A stretch of 64,000 nucleotides of DNA from Veillonellaceae bacterium (GCA_012798135.1 JAAZNU010000002.1:62001-126000), one strand, 5' to 3'; positions 15,847 through 25,039 are shown, numbered from the stretch's first letter. Numbers and translations: made by a program. The notes: generated from the letters alone by a model not told the origin.

Positions 15847-17040
15847 CTAACCTCCGATCGCCGAAGCCGGCTGAACTTTCAGCGCGGCCCGGATGGCAAT
15901 GAGGCTGGCCAGGGAACAGATTGCGATGACGATCAAAAAAGAAATGAAGGCATCGAAGGGGAGCAGCTCCACTCGTTTTGGGAACAGTGGGGAAATCAGC
16001 GTGGCGGTCGCCTTGCCGACGACAAACCCGATGATGCCCAGTCCCCAGGCCTGCTGTAGTATCATGGCGACGATGGTGGAATTGTTGGCGCCGATCAGTT
16101 TGAGAACGGCGATTTCACGGATTTTTCCCATGGTCATGTTATAAATGATAAGAGCGATGATGGCAGTGCTGACAATGGCCAGAATGACCATGAACATGCC
16201 GAGCTGCCGCAGAGCGTTGGCGATGACCCGGACCTGCAGGATTTGCCGCATCTGCTCATAACTGTAGACTTCGAAGTGTTTCCAGCGTTTGATGGTTTCC
16301 GCCACGGCGGCCGGATCATAGCCGGGCGTCACCCGGACCAGCACGGCGTTGACCTTTTGGTTGGATTGCTGCGATTCGGTGACGGCCTGCAGCAACCCGG
16401 GCGAGCCGGGGCGGTTCAGTTTGGGGTTGGCGCTTAAGCGGTTGCGCTCGTTGTAGATGGTGGTATTGTCCTTCTGAAACTGAATGTCCTGCATATCCTG
16501 CATGGTGACGAAGACGACCGGATCGCCGCCGGATGACACCATTCCCTTGGTCAGGCCGACCACCGTGAGTTCGGTGCGACGGATGAGGATTTTGTCGCCG
16601 AGGCGAAACCCGGTCTTGATGTCGGCGATTGCCTCGTAGCGGGATTTCGCCACGGGCCGGCCCGCGATCAGATAAGGCGGTTCACCGGGTTGATCGTGCT
16701 CAAAGCCCGCGACTTGGGCGCGAACATCCTTGTTCGCATGTCGCACCTGCACCGTCAGATAGGCGACATTGCTGGCCTGGGCCACGCCCGGCAAGCCGGC
16801 GATGTTCCGATAGATATCGTCGTATAGCGTCGAAGATTCGGCATAGGGTCCCATGGTGCCTTCCTGCACTACCCAAAGATCGGCATGAGTGCCGCGGATC
16901 AGGGCGATGGCGTCGTCGAGCATGCCACGAACCAAACCGGTCATGGTCAACGTAACGCCGATGAGCAGGCCGAGACCGACCGCCGTCAGGACATAGCGCA
17001 CCCAACTGTGGGAGATTTCTTTAACAGCCAGGTTGATCAT
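15847..17040 (-). CDS. FtsX-like ABC permease (DevC type)
   Basis: This 397-residue permease has a first transmembrane helix (about 15-37), a large extracytoplasmic MacB-type domain (about 38-270) and three C-terminal helices (about 280-305, 325-350 and 360-385), the FtsX layout. The start overlaps the adaptor stop by four bases (ATGA) and the ATPase follows one base later. In DevBCA and MacB systems this subunit couples ATP hydrolysis to extrusion through an adaptor and an outer-membrane TolC-like channel. No TolC gene is in the window. The substrate is unknown. Confidence 0.9.
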   Translation of the reverse strand: MINLAVKEISHSWVRYVLTAVGLGLLIGVTLTMTGLVRGMLDDAIALIRGTHADLWVVQEGTMGPYAESSTLYDDIYRNIAGLPGVAQASNVAYLTVQVRHANKDVRAQVAGFEHDQPGEPPYLIAGRPVAKSRYEAIADIKTGFRLGDKILIRRTELTVVGLTKGMVSSGGDPVVFVTMQDMQDIQFQKDNTTIYNERNRLSANPKLNRPGSPGLLQAVTESQQSNQKVNAVLVRVTPGYDPAAVAETIKRWKHFEVYSYEQMRQILQVRVIANALRQLGMFMVILAIVSTAIIALIIYNMTMGKIREIAVLKLIGANNSTIVAMILQQAWGLGIIGFVVGKATATLISPLFPKRVELLPFDAFISFLIVIAICSLASLIAIRAALKVQPASAIGG

Positions 17041-18221
17041 GGCTGATTCCCCACCCGAACCTTCATTCCGTCCTGCAGAAGTTGCTGGCTGTAGACCGCG
17101 ACGATATCGCCGGGACTCAGTCCGCTCATGATCCGCACTTTGCCGTCCAGGGATTGGGCCCCGGTTTCTACCGGCTGGAATCGCAGCCGGCCGGATTCAA
17201 CCAACCAGACGCCGGGCTGTTTTCCCTGTTTCTTTACGGCGGCGGCTGGTACAACAACGGCATCGGCGACCTCGGGAAAATGAATGCTCACTTCGGCCAG
17301 TTCGCCCAACGGCAGAATACCTGGCGATTCATTGAAAGCGACGGCGACGAACCGTTCTTCGGTGACGTTGTCCGCCTGGACTTCCAGCCGGACGACTTTG
17401 CCGGGCAGGATTTGGTTGGGCCGGGAGCGCAGAACGATATCGGCGGGCTGACCGACCGATATTCCGTAAAATCGGGCCTGGTCGATGCGGGTTCGTATCC
17501 AGAGGGTGGAGGGATCGACGAGCCGGAACACGGACTGGCCGGCCACGACGGTAGCACCGGGTTCGGCATCGCGGGATACAACCAGGCCGTTCACCGGGCT
17601 TACGAGATTCAGATTGTTGCGCTGACTGACCAGCGCGCCATACTCCGCCTGGGCCCGGGCGATTTCGTCCCGCGCCGACTCCAAGGCCGCCAGGGCCGAT
17701 TCATAGGCAGCCCGGCTGGAATTGGCTTCATTGTTTTTTACATCCGCCAATTCCTGGCTGATGGCATTATCCTTTAACAGCGAATTGTAGCGGGCGGCGC
17801 TGGTTCTGGCCAGTTGATGGCGACTGGCGGCGTCCCGCACCTGCGCTTCGGCGACGAGCAGGGAACTCCGGGCTTTGGCGACGGAAGCGGCCGCGCTGCC
17901 AATTTTTTGTTCCAGATCTACGGGATCCATCTCGCCCAGCACCATGCCGGCAGAGACTTTGTCCCCCTGGTCGGCGTGGACCTTCAATACCCGACCGGCC
18001 TGCGTGGGACCGATGGCATAAGTCAGTTTGGCGTCGACCGTGCCGATGCCGAACACGCCAGCCTTGAATTGTTGCTTTTGTACCCGGGCCACGGTAATTT
18101 TGGGCGGACCAAACGGGCCTTTGGCGTATAACAGCCAACCGACTGTTACCAGCGCCAGCAATGTGAGCACCGTCCACCAGGTTTTCTTTCGGGTTTTTAT
18201 GCCATCCAATCGCAGGGTCAT
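17037..18221 (-). CDS. periplasmic adaptor (HlyD/DevB/RND MFP family)
   Basis: This 394-residue membrane fusion protein has one N-terminal helix (about 15-33), a barrel-sandwich (lipoyl-like) hybrid domain split around a coiled-coil hairpin (about 95-215, rich in Ala, Glu and Arg), a beta-barrel domain and a membrane-proximal domain near the C-terminus. Adaptors of this class bridge an inner-membrane pump and an outer-membrane channel, which supports a diderm cell envelope. It is the first gene of the exporter/two-component operon, overlapping the permease by 4 bases. A ribosome site AAAGGCGGG precedes the ATG. Confidence 0.92.
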   Translation of the reverse strand: MTLRLDGIKTRKKTWWTVLTLLALVTVGWLLYAKGPFGPPKITVARVQKQQFKAGVFGIGTVDAKLTYAIGPTQAGRVLKVHADQGDKVSAGMVLGEMDPVDLEQKIGSAAASVAKARSSLLVAEAQVRDAASRHQLARTSAARYNSLLKDNAISQELADVKNNEANSSRAAYESALAALESARDEIARAQAEYGALVSQRNNLNLVSPVNGLVVSRDAEPGATVVAGQSVFRLVDPSTLWIRTRIDQARFYGISVGQPADIVLRSRPNQILPGKVVRLEVQADNVTEERFVAVAFNESPGILPLGELAEVSIHFPEVADAVVVPAAAVKKQGKQPGVWLVESGRLRFQPVETGAQSLDGKVRIMSGLSPGDIVAVYSQQLLQDGMKVRVGNQP

Positions 18222-18551
18222 GTCGCGGCCCGCCTTTCGTGCTGTTAACTTATGATTTCATTTTATTCTATATTTACCATTATATCGACAGTTTGTTGCC
18301 GGAGTGTGAAGCAGATGTAACGAAAGTATGAACTCCGTCCGAGGTCGATTGAAAAGATGCGGCAATTATGGCAAATTTTGATATCCGTCAACGTTAAGAA
18401 ACGCGAAATTTGCGGCGGGGAGGATTCAAAAAATATATATTAGCAAAAGCGTGCAGTCGTGAAGTTGAGGTTTGGCAGATGGAGCAGGAGGAAAAACTGC
18501 CGACGGAGAAATAAACCTTCAAAATGATTCTGTTGGGGAGATGATGCGGCT
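18222..18551. other. divergent intergenic region
   Basis: This 330-base gap separates the exporter operon (minus) from the metallo-beta-lactamase-fold gene (plus). A minus-strand TATAAT at 18284-18279 is the best -10 for the exporter operon, without a convincing -35 at normal spacing. The plus-strand ribosome site GGGGAG lies about 10 bases before the GTG at 18552. I see no structured RNA or convincing operator. Confidence 0.4.
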
Positions 18552-19535
18552 GTGAAAAAATCGGGCTACCGTTGTCCGGCGAGAGCTCAGATGGCCTGGT
18601 TGGTTTTGGTTTTGTGGTTGCTGAACATGGCGCCTTGTTTGCAAGTTGTCGCGGCGGCGTCGTCAGGAAAGGGGGCTTATCGAATGCAAGTGGGAGACGT
18701 TTCGGTAATTGCATTGTCCGATGGCATCAACCAGCGGACGGTCGATCAACAGTCACAGTTGCTGCACGGCAATCGGCAAAGAATCGACGACTTGCTGGCG
18801 AACGCCTATCCGGACGGGAAGTTGGAAAGCACGGTGAATGCTTTTTTGGTTCATGCCGAAGCCAAACTGATATTGGTGGACACAGGCAATGGCAGCCTGG
18901 GCAGTCCATCGATGGGCAGAGTGATCGGCAACTTGCGGGCGGCCGGTTATGAACCGGAACAAATCGATGAAATATATCTTACACACATGCACGGCGACCA
19001 TGTGGGAGGACTGTTGGCCGGAACTGAACGGGCGTTTTCTAACGCCACCGTTTATGCCAGCAAGCGGGAAGCTGACTACTGGTTGAGCGATGCAAATCGG
19101 GACGCCGCACCGGCGGCCGCCAAGAGGACCTTCCAGGCGGTCAGGACGGCGCTCATGCCCTACATCCATGCGGGAAAATTCAAGATTTTTGAGGAAAACG
19201 CCCTGTTGTCGGCAGGGGTCAGAGCTGAACCACTGTTCGGCCATACACCCGGGCATACCGCTTATTTGGTGGAAAGCAAGGGGGTTACTATGGTTCTCTG
19301 GGGTGATATTGTTCATGTAGCCGCTGTTCAGTTCGTCGACCCCGCCGTTACGATCGCCTATGATACTGACGAGACTGCGGCCGCCGATGCACGTTGGCGG
19401 ATTTTGGCCGCGGCGGCGAAAAATAAGTGGTGGGTTGGCGGCGCTCATCTCGCATTTCCCGGCATCGGCCGGGTGCATGATGGGGAGGATGGCGGCTATG
19501 TCTTCGTGCCGCTCGAACTTCCAGCCAATAAATAG
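18552..19535 (+). CDS. exported metallo-beta-lactamase-fold hydrolase
   Basis: This 327-residue protein has a signal peptide (about 1-36, core AWLVLVLWLLNMA) and an MBL-fold domain. The dinuclear zinc motif THMHGDH (His145, His147, Asp149, His150) is present, as are the downstream GHTPGHTAY histidine motif and the LWGDIVH aspartate motif. The pattern resembles lactonase- and quorum-quenching-type members of the superfamily, though the substrate cannot be deduced. The GTG start at 18552 is preceded by GGGGAG. The gene stands alone, followed by a bidirectional terminator shared with the convergent Hsp20 gene. Confidence 0.87.
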   Translation: MKKSGYRCPARAQMAWLVLVLWLLNMAPCLQVVAAASSGKGAYRMQVGDVSVIALSDGINQRTVDQQSQLLHGNRQRIDDLLANAYPDGKLESTVNAFLVHAEAKLILVDTGNGSLGSPSMGRVIGNLRAAGYEPEQIDEIYLTHMHGDHVGGLLAGTERAFSNATVYASKREADYWLSDANRDAAPAAAKRTFQAVRTALMPYIHAGKFKIFEENALLSAGVRAEPLFGHTPGHTAYLVESKGVTMVLWGDIVHVAAVQFVDPAVTIAYDTDETAAADARWRILAAAAKNKWWVGGAHLAFPGIGRVHDGEDGGYVFVPLELPANK

Positions 19536-19547
19536 CTAAATATGTAC

Positions 19548-19586
19548 AAAACCGCCTGCCACGGCTCTTGCGTGACAGGCGGTTTT
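19548..19586. terminator. bidirectional terminator between MBL-fold and Hsp20 genes
   Basis: A palindrome with AAAACCGCCTG on the left and CAGGCGGTTTT on the right, plus an inner CCACG/CGTG(A) extension, gives U tracts in both directions. It sits between two convergent stop codons. Confidence 0.85.
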
Positions 19587-19602
19587 GCGAGCGCAAAAAA
19601 TA

Positions 19603-20031
19603 TCAGTCGATGGTAACGGCAGTGCCTTTTTCCGGTTTCGAGGCTTTGGGAATGGTGACCGTGAGCACGCCGTCTTCAAATTTGGCTTTGGCATGGGCCG
19701 AGTCCACCAGAACCGGCAGCGGCAAAGTTCGGGAATAACAGCCGTAGAAGCGTTCCGAGTGGAAATAGTCTTCCTTCTTTGTTTCTGTGCTGGATTTAGC
19801 TTCACCTTGGAAGGTGATCGTATCCTCTGTCACCGTGACATGCATGTCTTCCTTTTTGACGCCCGGCACATCCGCCATGATGATGACTTCCTTGTCGGTC
19901 TGCACAATGTCGACTTTCGGTTCACCGCCTTTGAACAGTACGGGCACGTTGGGAACCTCAAGAAATTTGGACATGTTGCCTAAATCCTGGACCAGTTGCT
20001 CCATGGGCGACCACAAGCGCAAGTTTGCCAT
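19603..20031 (-). CDS. Hsp20/alpha-crystallin small heat-shock protein
   Basis: This 142-residue protein is a cytoplasmic holdase chaperone that binds unfolding proteins. A short N-terminal arm (1-38) precedes the alpha-crystallin domain (about 38-130), whose ADVPGVKKEDMHV and EDGVLTVTIPK motifs are typical; the latter contains the conserved GxLxxxxPK-type end. A short C-terminal tail lacks a strong IxI motif. It is monocistronic, with a plausible promoter (TTGCAG, 17-base spacer, TATTCT) and a bidirectional terminator. No CIRCE-type inverted repeat is seen upstream. Confidence 0.95.
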   Translation of the reverse strand: MANLRLWSPMEQLVQDLGNMSKFLEVPNVPVLFKGGEPKVDIVQTDKEVIIMADVPGVKKEDMHVTVTEDTITFQGEAKSSTETKKEDYFHSERFYGCYSRTLPLPVLVDSAHAKAKFEDGVLTVTIPKASKPEKGTAVTID

Positions 20032-20076
20032 AATGAACTCCCCCCATTCTATTTTTTCCGCATTCGTTGATCTTTC

Positions 20077-20105
20077 AGAATAATTAGTCTATACTGTTTC
20101 TGCAA
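20077..20105 (-). promoter_or_regulatory. probable promoter of hsp20
   Basis: On the minus strand TTGCAG (20105-20100) and TATTCT (20082-20077) are 17 bases apart, about 45 bases before the start codon. Confidence 0.5.
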
Positions 20106-20208
20106 TCAGCATAGCGTTGTAACGGTAGGGAGTCAATCGGGCGGGCACACGATTTTGGCTATAAGAAATTGATAATCCGATGAACATCAATAACGAGAAG
20201 GGGTGGAC

Positions 20209-21300
20209 ATGAAAACGATTCGCGGCCGGGTAAATGAAGCGGTGGTTTTTACCGATCAACTGGAAGAAATGGCCGAGCAACAGATCCAACGATTGTGCGA
20301 CCAGGAATTCGTTCGGGGCAGCCGCATCCGGATCATGCCGGACGCGCACGCCGGCGCCGGCTGTACCATCGGCACCACCATGACGATTACCGGCAAGGTG
20401 GTTCCCAATCTTGTCGGCGTGGACATCGGCTGCGGCATGCTGGTACATGCGCTGAAACGCCCGAATCTGGATTTTGTCCTGCTGGATCATATCATTCGAG
20501 CTCACGTTCCCTGCGGCTGTGGCGTTCGCAGATCGCCGCATGCGTTGGTGCGGCGCTCCGCCATTGATGAATTGCGCTGTCTGCCCCACGTGAATGCGGA
20601 GCGGGGGCGACTAAGCATTGGCACGCTGGGCGGCGGCAATCATTTCATCGAGGTAGATCGGGACGACGCAGGCAATCTCTATCTGGTCGTACATTCGGGG
20701 AGCCGGCATCTGGGCAAGCAAATCGCCGAATATTACCAGAGGTTGGCGGGCAGGGACAAGCCGGACAAGGCGTTGGCCTATTTGGAAGGGAAGCCGTTGG
20801 AAGATTATTTGCATGATATGCGGATTGCCCAACAATACGCTGCCCTGAATCGGCAGGCCATCGCCGAGACCATTCTGGCGGAAGCCGGGCTGGTTTCCGT
20901 CGGACAGTTCACAACGGTTCATAACTACATCGATCTGGAATCGATGATTCTGCGTAAGGGAGCGGTGTCCGCCCGCCAGGGAGAGCGGCTGCTGATTCCG
21001 ATGAATATGCGGGATGGCAGCATCATCGCCGTCGGCCGGGGCAATCGGGAGTGGAACTATTCCGCGCCGCACGGGGCCGGCCGCCTGATGAGCCGCCGCA
21101 AGGCGTTCAAGACGTTGTCCATGGCCGAATTCCGGGAGTCGATGACCGGAGTTTATACAACCACGCTGACGCCGGATACGCTGGACGAGGCACCGGCAGC
21201 TTACAAACCGATGACGGAGATTTTGCAGTATATCCGTGACACAGTGGATGTTGTCGAGGTGATCCGGCCGGTCTACAATTTCAAGGCGGCGGAAGACTGA
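20209..21300 (+). CDS. rtcB: RtcB-family RNA ligase
   Basis: This 363-residue protein is an RtcB-type GTP- and Mn2+-dependent RNA ligase, which joins 2',3'-cyclic phosphate or 3'-phosphate ends to 5'-OH ends. Key parts are the DAHAGAGCTIG segment, the GVDIGCGM loop holding the metal-binding Asp and Cys, GGGNHFIEV, the HSGSRHLG motif, and YSAPHGAGR with the histidine that carries the guanylate. The length fits the shorter bacterial RtcB type. I prefer ATG 20209, 6 bases after AGAAGGGG, over the GTG at 20203, which overlaps that site. The class II RNR gene follows after 20 bases, so the two are probably co-transcribed; the meaning of that link is unknown. Confidence 0.92.
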   Translation: MKTIRGRVNEAVVFTDQLEEMAEQQIQRLCDQEFVRGSRIRIMPDAHAGAGCTIGTTMTITGKVVPNLVGVDIGCGMLVHALKRPNLDFVLLDHIIRAHVPCGCGVRRSPHALVRRSAIDELRCLPHVNAERGRLSIGTLGGGNHFIEVDRDDAGNLYLVVHSGSRHLGKQIAEYYQRLAGRDKPDKALAYLEGKPLEDYLHDMRIAQQYAALNRQAIAETILAEAGLVSVGQFTTVHNYIDLESMILRKGAVSARQGERLLIPMNMRDGSIIAVGRGNREWNYSAPHGAGRLMSRRKAFKTLSMAEFRESMTGVYTTTLTPDTLDEAPAAYKPMTEILQYIRDTVDVVEVIRPVYNFKAAED

Positions 21301-21320
21301 CGCCCGGAGGTGAGGCAGGC

Positions 21321-23045
21321 ATGGGGGCGTGGTACGAAGATCCGGTCGGAGCGGAAATCGTCCGCCGGAAGTATCTGCATGAGGGTGAGCGGGATTTCGC
21401 CGATGCGGTGGAACGGATTTCGGCCTGCTTTGACGGTGGGATGCGTGAAAAAATTCGGGGCGCGCTCCTGAACGCCGATTTTTTCCCCGGCGGTCGCAGC
21501 CTGTTCGCCTTGGGCTGCAAGGGGAAATTCAAGGCCACGACCAGCAACTGCTATGTTTTGCCTTCACCGGCTGATAGTCTGGATTCGATTTTTGAAGTGG
21601 GCAAACAGATGGCAGTTATTTTTTCCCAGGGCGGCGGCTGCGGCGTCAACGTGTCCCGCTTGCGGCCGCAGGGAGCCCGAGTACGGAACGCGTCCCGAAC
21701 CTCGACCGGCGCGGCCAGCTTTGTATCCTTCTATGACAAGATCGCTTCCCTCATCAACCAGAACGGCCGCCGCGGCGCCCTGCTGGTTGGGCTGGCCTGC
21801 GACCATCCGGATTTGGAAGAGTTTCTGAAGGTCAAACAGAATGATGACCGCATTCAGTCGGCGAACATCAGCATTCTGTTCGACGACACGTTCATGAAAG
21901 CCGTCGCGTTGGGCGCCACATACCGCCTGCGGTTCAACGTGGACAGCACCGGCGAGCGGATTGCACGGGAGCTCGACGCCGCTGATTTTTTCCGGCGGTT
22001 CGGCGAGTCCAACCGTGACTACGCCGAGCCGGGAGCGATTTTCATCGATCGGGTGCGAAGCTGGAATCTATTGTCGGCCGATCCGGAATACCGGATCGAG
22101 GTGGCCAACCCCTGCGGCGAATTTTTTGGCAATGCCTACAGCGCCTGCAATCTGGGCAGCCTCAACATCTACAGCCTGATCCGCCGGCCGTTCACCGAAC
22201 AGGCGGAACTGGACGCCGACCTGCTGCGTGAACGCGTCGCCCTGGCAGTGGAAGCGCTGGACGCCATCATCGACTATGGCTGCGAATTGCAACCATTGGC
22301 GGAAAATCGCCGGAATGTCCATGATTACCGTCAAATCGGCCTGGGCGTGTTCGGGCTGGCGGATGCGTTGATCGCTCTCGGCATCCGTTATGGCGGCCCG
22401 ACGGCGATTTCGTTCTGTGGGCGGGTGTTTCTTGAAATATTCCTGCAAGCGCTCCGCACCTCCAACCGGCTGGCCCGGGAAAAAGGAACCTTTCCCCGTT
22501 GCCGGCCCGATCTGTTGGTCCGGGCGCCGATCCTGCAGTTCCTTCAGTCGGCGGAACCAAATTTGTTGGCGGATATCCGCCGTTTCGGCCTGCGCAATGC
22601 GTCGCTCCTATCGGTTGCACCGACCGGATCCATATCCACCATGTGCGGGTTTTCCGGCGGCGCCGAACCTCTGTACGGGATCGTCTATCAACGGACGACC
22701 CATTCCCTGGCGCGGCAAGGGAAACTGTTCCCGGTTTTTGCCCGGTCCGTCCGCGATCTGATGCGTAAACGAGGCATGGAAAAAGCCGCAGCGGAGTCAC
22801 TGCGGCAGGAGTTCCCTTATATTGTGACGGCCCACGATATTGACCCGATCGATCGAGTGCGGATGCAGGCGACCATTCAGACCTATGTGGACAATGGAAT
22901 CAGCTCGACGGTCAATCTGCCCGCCGGTGCCACAACCGAGGCGATCATGGCGGTTTATCGGACTGCCTGGCAGACCGGCTGTAAAGGAATCACCGTGTTC
23001 GTCGCCGGCAGCCGCCGCACCGCTATTCTGGGGCGCTCCTCCTAA
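21321..23045 (+). CDS. nrdJ: B12-dependent (class II) ribonucleotide reductase, short form
   Basis: This 574-residue enzyme reduces ribonucleotides using adenosylcobalamin to generate its thiyl radical. The active-site residues are all present: Cys77 in SNCYVLPSPADS, Cys276 in ACNLGSLN, and the NPCGE loop with Asn263, Cys265 and Glu267. The substrate-binding PTGSIST motif and the GCKGITVF end of the barrel are also present. There is no N-terminal ATP cone. The protein stops about ten residues after the barrel, so the C-terminal tail that usually carries redox-active cysteines is missing. The gene follows rtcB closely and its end overlaps the convergent GNAT gene by 4 bases. Confidence 0.92.
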   Translation: MGAWYEDPVGAEIVRRKYLHEGERDFADAVERISACFDGGMREKIRGALLNADFFPGGRSLFALGCKGKFKATTSNCYVLPSPADSLDSIFEVGKQMAVIFSQGGGCGVNVSRLRPQGARVRNASRTSTGAASFVSFYDKIASLINQNGRRGALLVGLACDHPDLEEFLKVKQNDDRIQSANISILFDDTFMKAVALGATYRLRFNVDSTGERIARELDAADFFRRFGESNRDYAEPGAIFIDRVRSWNLLSADPEYRIEVANPCGEFFGNAYSACNLGSLNIYSLIRRPFTEQAELDADLLRERVALAVEALDAIIDYGCELQPLAENRRNVHDYRQIGLGVFGLADALIALGIRYGGPTAISFCGRVFLEIFLQALRTSNRLAREKGTFPRCRPDLLVRAPILQFLQSAEPNLLADIRRFGLRNASLLSVAPTGSISTMCGFSGGAEPLYGIVYQRTTHSLARQGKLFPVFARSVRDLMRKRGMEKAAAESLRQEFPYIVTAHDIDPIDRVRMQATIQTYVDNGISSTVNLPAGATTEAIMAVYRTAWQTGCKGITVFVAGSRRTAILGRSS

Positions 23046-23890
23046 CCCAGTTCGAACGACGTCACGCCGAACACCTTCGCCAGATCCAGCGCCGGCGCCG
23101 GGCCGGTGTACATCCGGGCGGTCTGGAATATGGGCTGCATTCGATGGCGACCGGCCAGCGCCACTGCCGCCGGATTTGGTTCCGGCACATCGAGAAACAA
23201 ACTCTGGCCATCAGCATACCCGGCCAGGGCGATCAGCAACTGATCGGCGATTTCAAGGTTATCGGCGAACAGCGGGCCGATCTTGTACCCGGAGCGGCAT
23301 TGCCGGATCACGCCGTAGCCCTGCAGGTTGCCATCCGTCACATAGCCGAGGGCGCGACCGGCCGGCTGGGTCAGCCAGGGCCGCAAAAATTCCGGCCGCG
23401 GCGCGAAGAAACACCGGCTGTCGTAGGCCAGAACAGTATCAAAGGGCAGTGCGGACAGGTCCACAATGTTGGCGGAGTTTGCCGTCCTGGTGGGAACTTG
23501 CGCCTGATAGCGAACATTGTTGTAGGCCAGCTGGAACCTGGATTTTTTATAGTTATCCTGTTGGGCGACGACGCCATCCAGACCGACGTTGCGGCCGGCC
23601 AGGCCCTGCATGGCGGTTTGCCAGAGTTGCCAGCCATAGCCGTGGCCACGGAATTCGGGGGTTACGATATAAAAACCGATAAAGCCGAAGTCCTGCCGAT
23701 ACCTCACCGCCGAGATCGTGGCGATCAGGCGGTCGTCCAGAAAACCGGCGAGAAATCCCTGCGGATCAGCGGCATAAAATAGCGCGGCATCATGCAGTCC
23801 CGGATTCCAACCTTCGGCGGCCGCCCAGTCTACGGCCAGCTGTACTTCCTGCCGGCTCATGGTCCGAATCTGATATGACGGATTGATCAT
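23042..23890 (-). CDS. GNAT-family N-acetyltransferase with C-terminal YitH-like domain
   Basis: This 282-residue protein has an N-terminal GNAT fold (about 5-140) with the acetyl-CoA loop around TPEFRGHGYGWQL (the R/Q-x-x-G-x-G/A signature) and a second half (about 155-280) like the Acetyltransf_18/YitH domain. The substrate is unknown. It is convergent with the ribonucleotide reductase gene, and their 3' ends overlap by 4 bases with no terminator visible between them. It lies 40 bases downstream of the azoreductase-like gene on the same strand, so the two may be co-transcribed. Confidence 0.87.
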   Translation of the reverse strand: MINPSYQIRTMSRQEVQLAVDWAAAEGWNPGLHDAALFYAADPQGFLAGFLDDRLIATISAVRYRQDFGFIGFYIVTPEFRGHGYGWQLWQTAMQGLAGRNVGLDGVVAQQDNYKKSRFQLAYNNVRYQAQVPTRTANSANIVDLSALPFDTVLAYDSRCFFAPRPEFLRPWLTQPAGRALGYVTDGNLQGYGVIRQCRSGYKIGPLFADNLEIADQLLIALAGYADGQSLFLDVPEPNPAAVALAGRHRMQPIFQTARMYTGPAPALDLAKVFGVTSFELG

Positions 23891-23930
23891 GGTTTCAACC
23901 CCTTTATGTTTTTAACCGAGTTCGGCCGGA

Positions 23931-24542
23931 TCAAAAATGTTCGGCACATTGCGACGCTTGCCGCAGGGAAAGGTCCAGGATTTGGTCGGTCTGGTCCGGC
24001 CGCATTTCCGCCCCTTCGCACAGCAGCGTCCGAAAATTACGGATGCCGACCATGGCGCACACATCGCGCAGGAAGGGGACGGCGTGATCGAATGGCTGCA
24101 GCGGACCGGTCGAATAGATGCCGCCGCGAACGTGCAGCAGCAAGACGGGTTTGTCCGGCACCAGGCCACAAATTCCGTTTTCCGTATAAGCGAAGGTTTT
24201 GCCGGCCACCATGATGGTCGCCAGGTACGCCGTCAACAGCGGCGGAAACTGCAGATTCCACATCGGCGCCGCGAAAACAACCTTGTCGGCGGCGACGAAC
24301 TGGTCGGTAAAGATACTGATTTCGGCGAGCCGGCCATGTTCGAGCGGCGAAAGATCGCGAATCGGCTTGTTCCAGGCCTGCAGGGCAACGTCATCGACGA
24401 TGGGAAGATGGGTTTGATAAAGGTCGAGTTCCGTGACGGAATCGGCGGGATGATGGCGGCGGTAGGCGGCCAGGAAGGCATCGAGCAACCGCCGGGTGTG
24501 CGAGCCTTGTTTGGGATTGGCCAAAATGGCGAGCAGGTTCAT
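23931..24542 (-). CDS. FMN-dependent NADH:quinone/azo oxidoreductase (AzoR type)
   Basis: This 203-residue flavodoxin-fold protein matches FMN-dependent NADH-azoreductases, which reduce quinones and azo compounds by two-electron transfer in the cytoplasm. Evidence is the N-terminal strand MNLLAILANPKQGSHT with the FMN phosphate loop, the APMWNLQFPPLLTAYL motif that contacts the flavin ring, and the HVRGGIYS segment near residue 140. I start at 24542, because the longer frame reads back through the upstream gene and a GGGAAGGA ribosome site precedes this ATG. It begins 19 bases after the small unknown gene at 24562. Confidence 0.9.
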   Translation of the reverse strand: MNLLAILANPKQGSHTRRLLDAFLAAYRRHHPADSVTELDLYQTHLPIVDDVALQAWNKPIRDLSPLEHGRLAEISIFTDQFVAADKVVFAAPMWNLQFPPLLTAYLATIMVAGKTFAYTENGICGLVPDKPVLLLHVRGGIYSTGPLQPFDHAVPFLRDVCAMVGIRNFRTLLCEGAEMRPDQTDQILDLSLRQASQCAEHF

Positions 24543-24561
24543 AGCGGACAAATCCTTCCCT

Positions 24562-24969
24562 TTAAACTTTATATTCCAGGGCCAGGGCGTCCCGTTCCCC
24601 GTCCCACCAGGCATAATCGACCAACACCGGTCCATTGGGCAGGCGCCGGGTATGCAACTGCAAATACAACGCCATCGGCGTGCAGTCGTCCGTGTACAAA
24701 ACGACCGGGACCGGAGCGATGCAGGCTTCGGATTCACCATCCGGCGAGTCGTAGATATGCCATTCGTCGAGGGTACGGTCGTCGGACATCTTGTGGCTGA
24801 TGGTTTTGCCGGACGGGTGCGGTTCATGGTGGAACAGGAGCATTACCGAGAACGCCCGGTCGTCGTCGATCAGGACATCCATCTTGACCGGCGTGTCGTC
24901 GACAGTCATGAAGGCGCCGGAGGAAATCAGGGCGAGTCCTGCCGTCGAAATTTCGATCAAAATTTCCAT
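24562..24969 (-). CDS. hypothetical protein, beta-rich
   Basis: I do not recognise a firm family for this 135-residue acidic protein. It starts at 24969, six bases after GGGAGGC; longer in-frame readings have no ribosome site. No signal peptide or membrane helix is visible. The alternating pattern of hydrophobic residues through the middle (FMTVDDTPVKMDVLI, FSVMLLF, VPVVLYTDD) suggests a beta-sandwich, and the C-terminus has VDYAWWDGERD. It is likely the first gene of a unit with the azoreductase-like gene 19 bases downstream and perhaps the GNAT gene. Confidence 0.65.
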   Translation of the reverse strand: MEILIEISTAGLALISSGAFMTVDDTPVKMDVLIDDDRAFSVMLLFHHEPHPSGKTISHKMSDDRTLDEWHIYDSPDGESEACIAPVPVVLYTDDCTPMALYLQLHTRRLPNGPVLVDYAWWDGERDALALEYKV

Positions 24970-25039
24970 GGGATGCCTCCCGTCTTTGGTATTGGGGACA
25001 ATGGACCGGGAACGGATCTCTGTTATAAATATATAATAC

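Noticed and set aside
24542..24827. Upstream extension of the azoreductase reading frame
   Set aside because: The extra residues lie opposite the small gene at 24562 in another frame, have no family similarity and no ribosome site.
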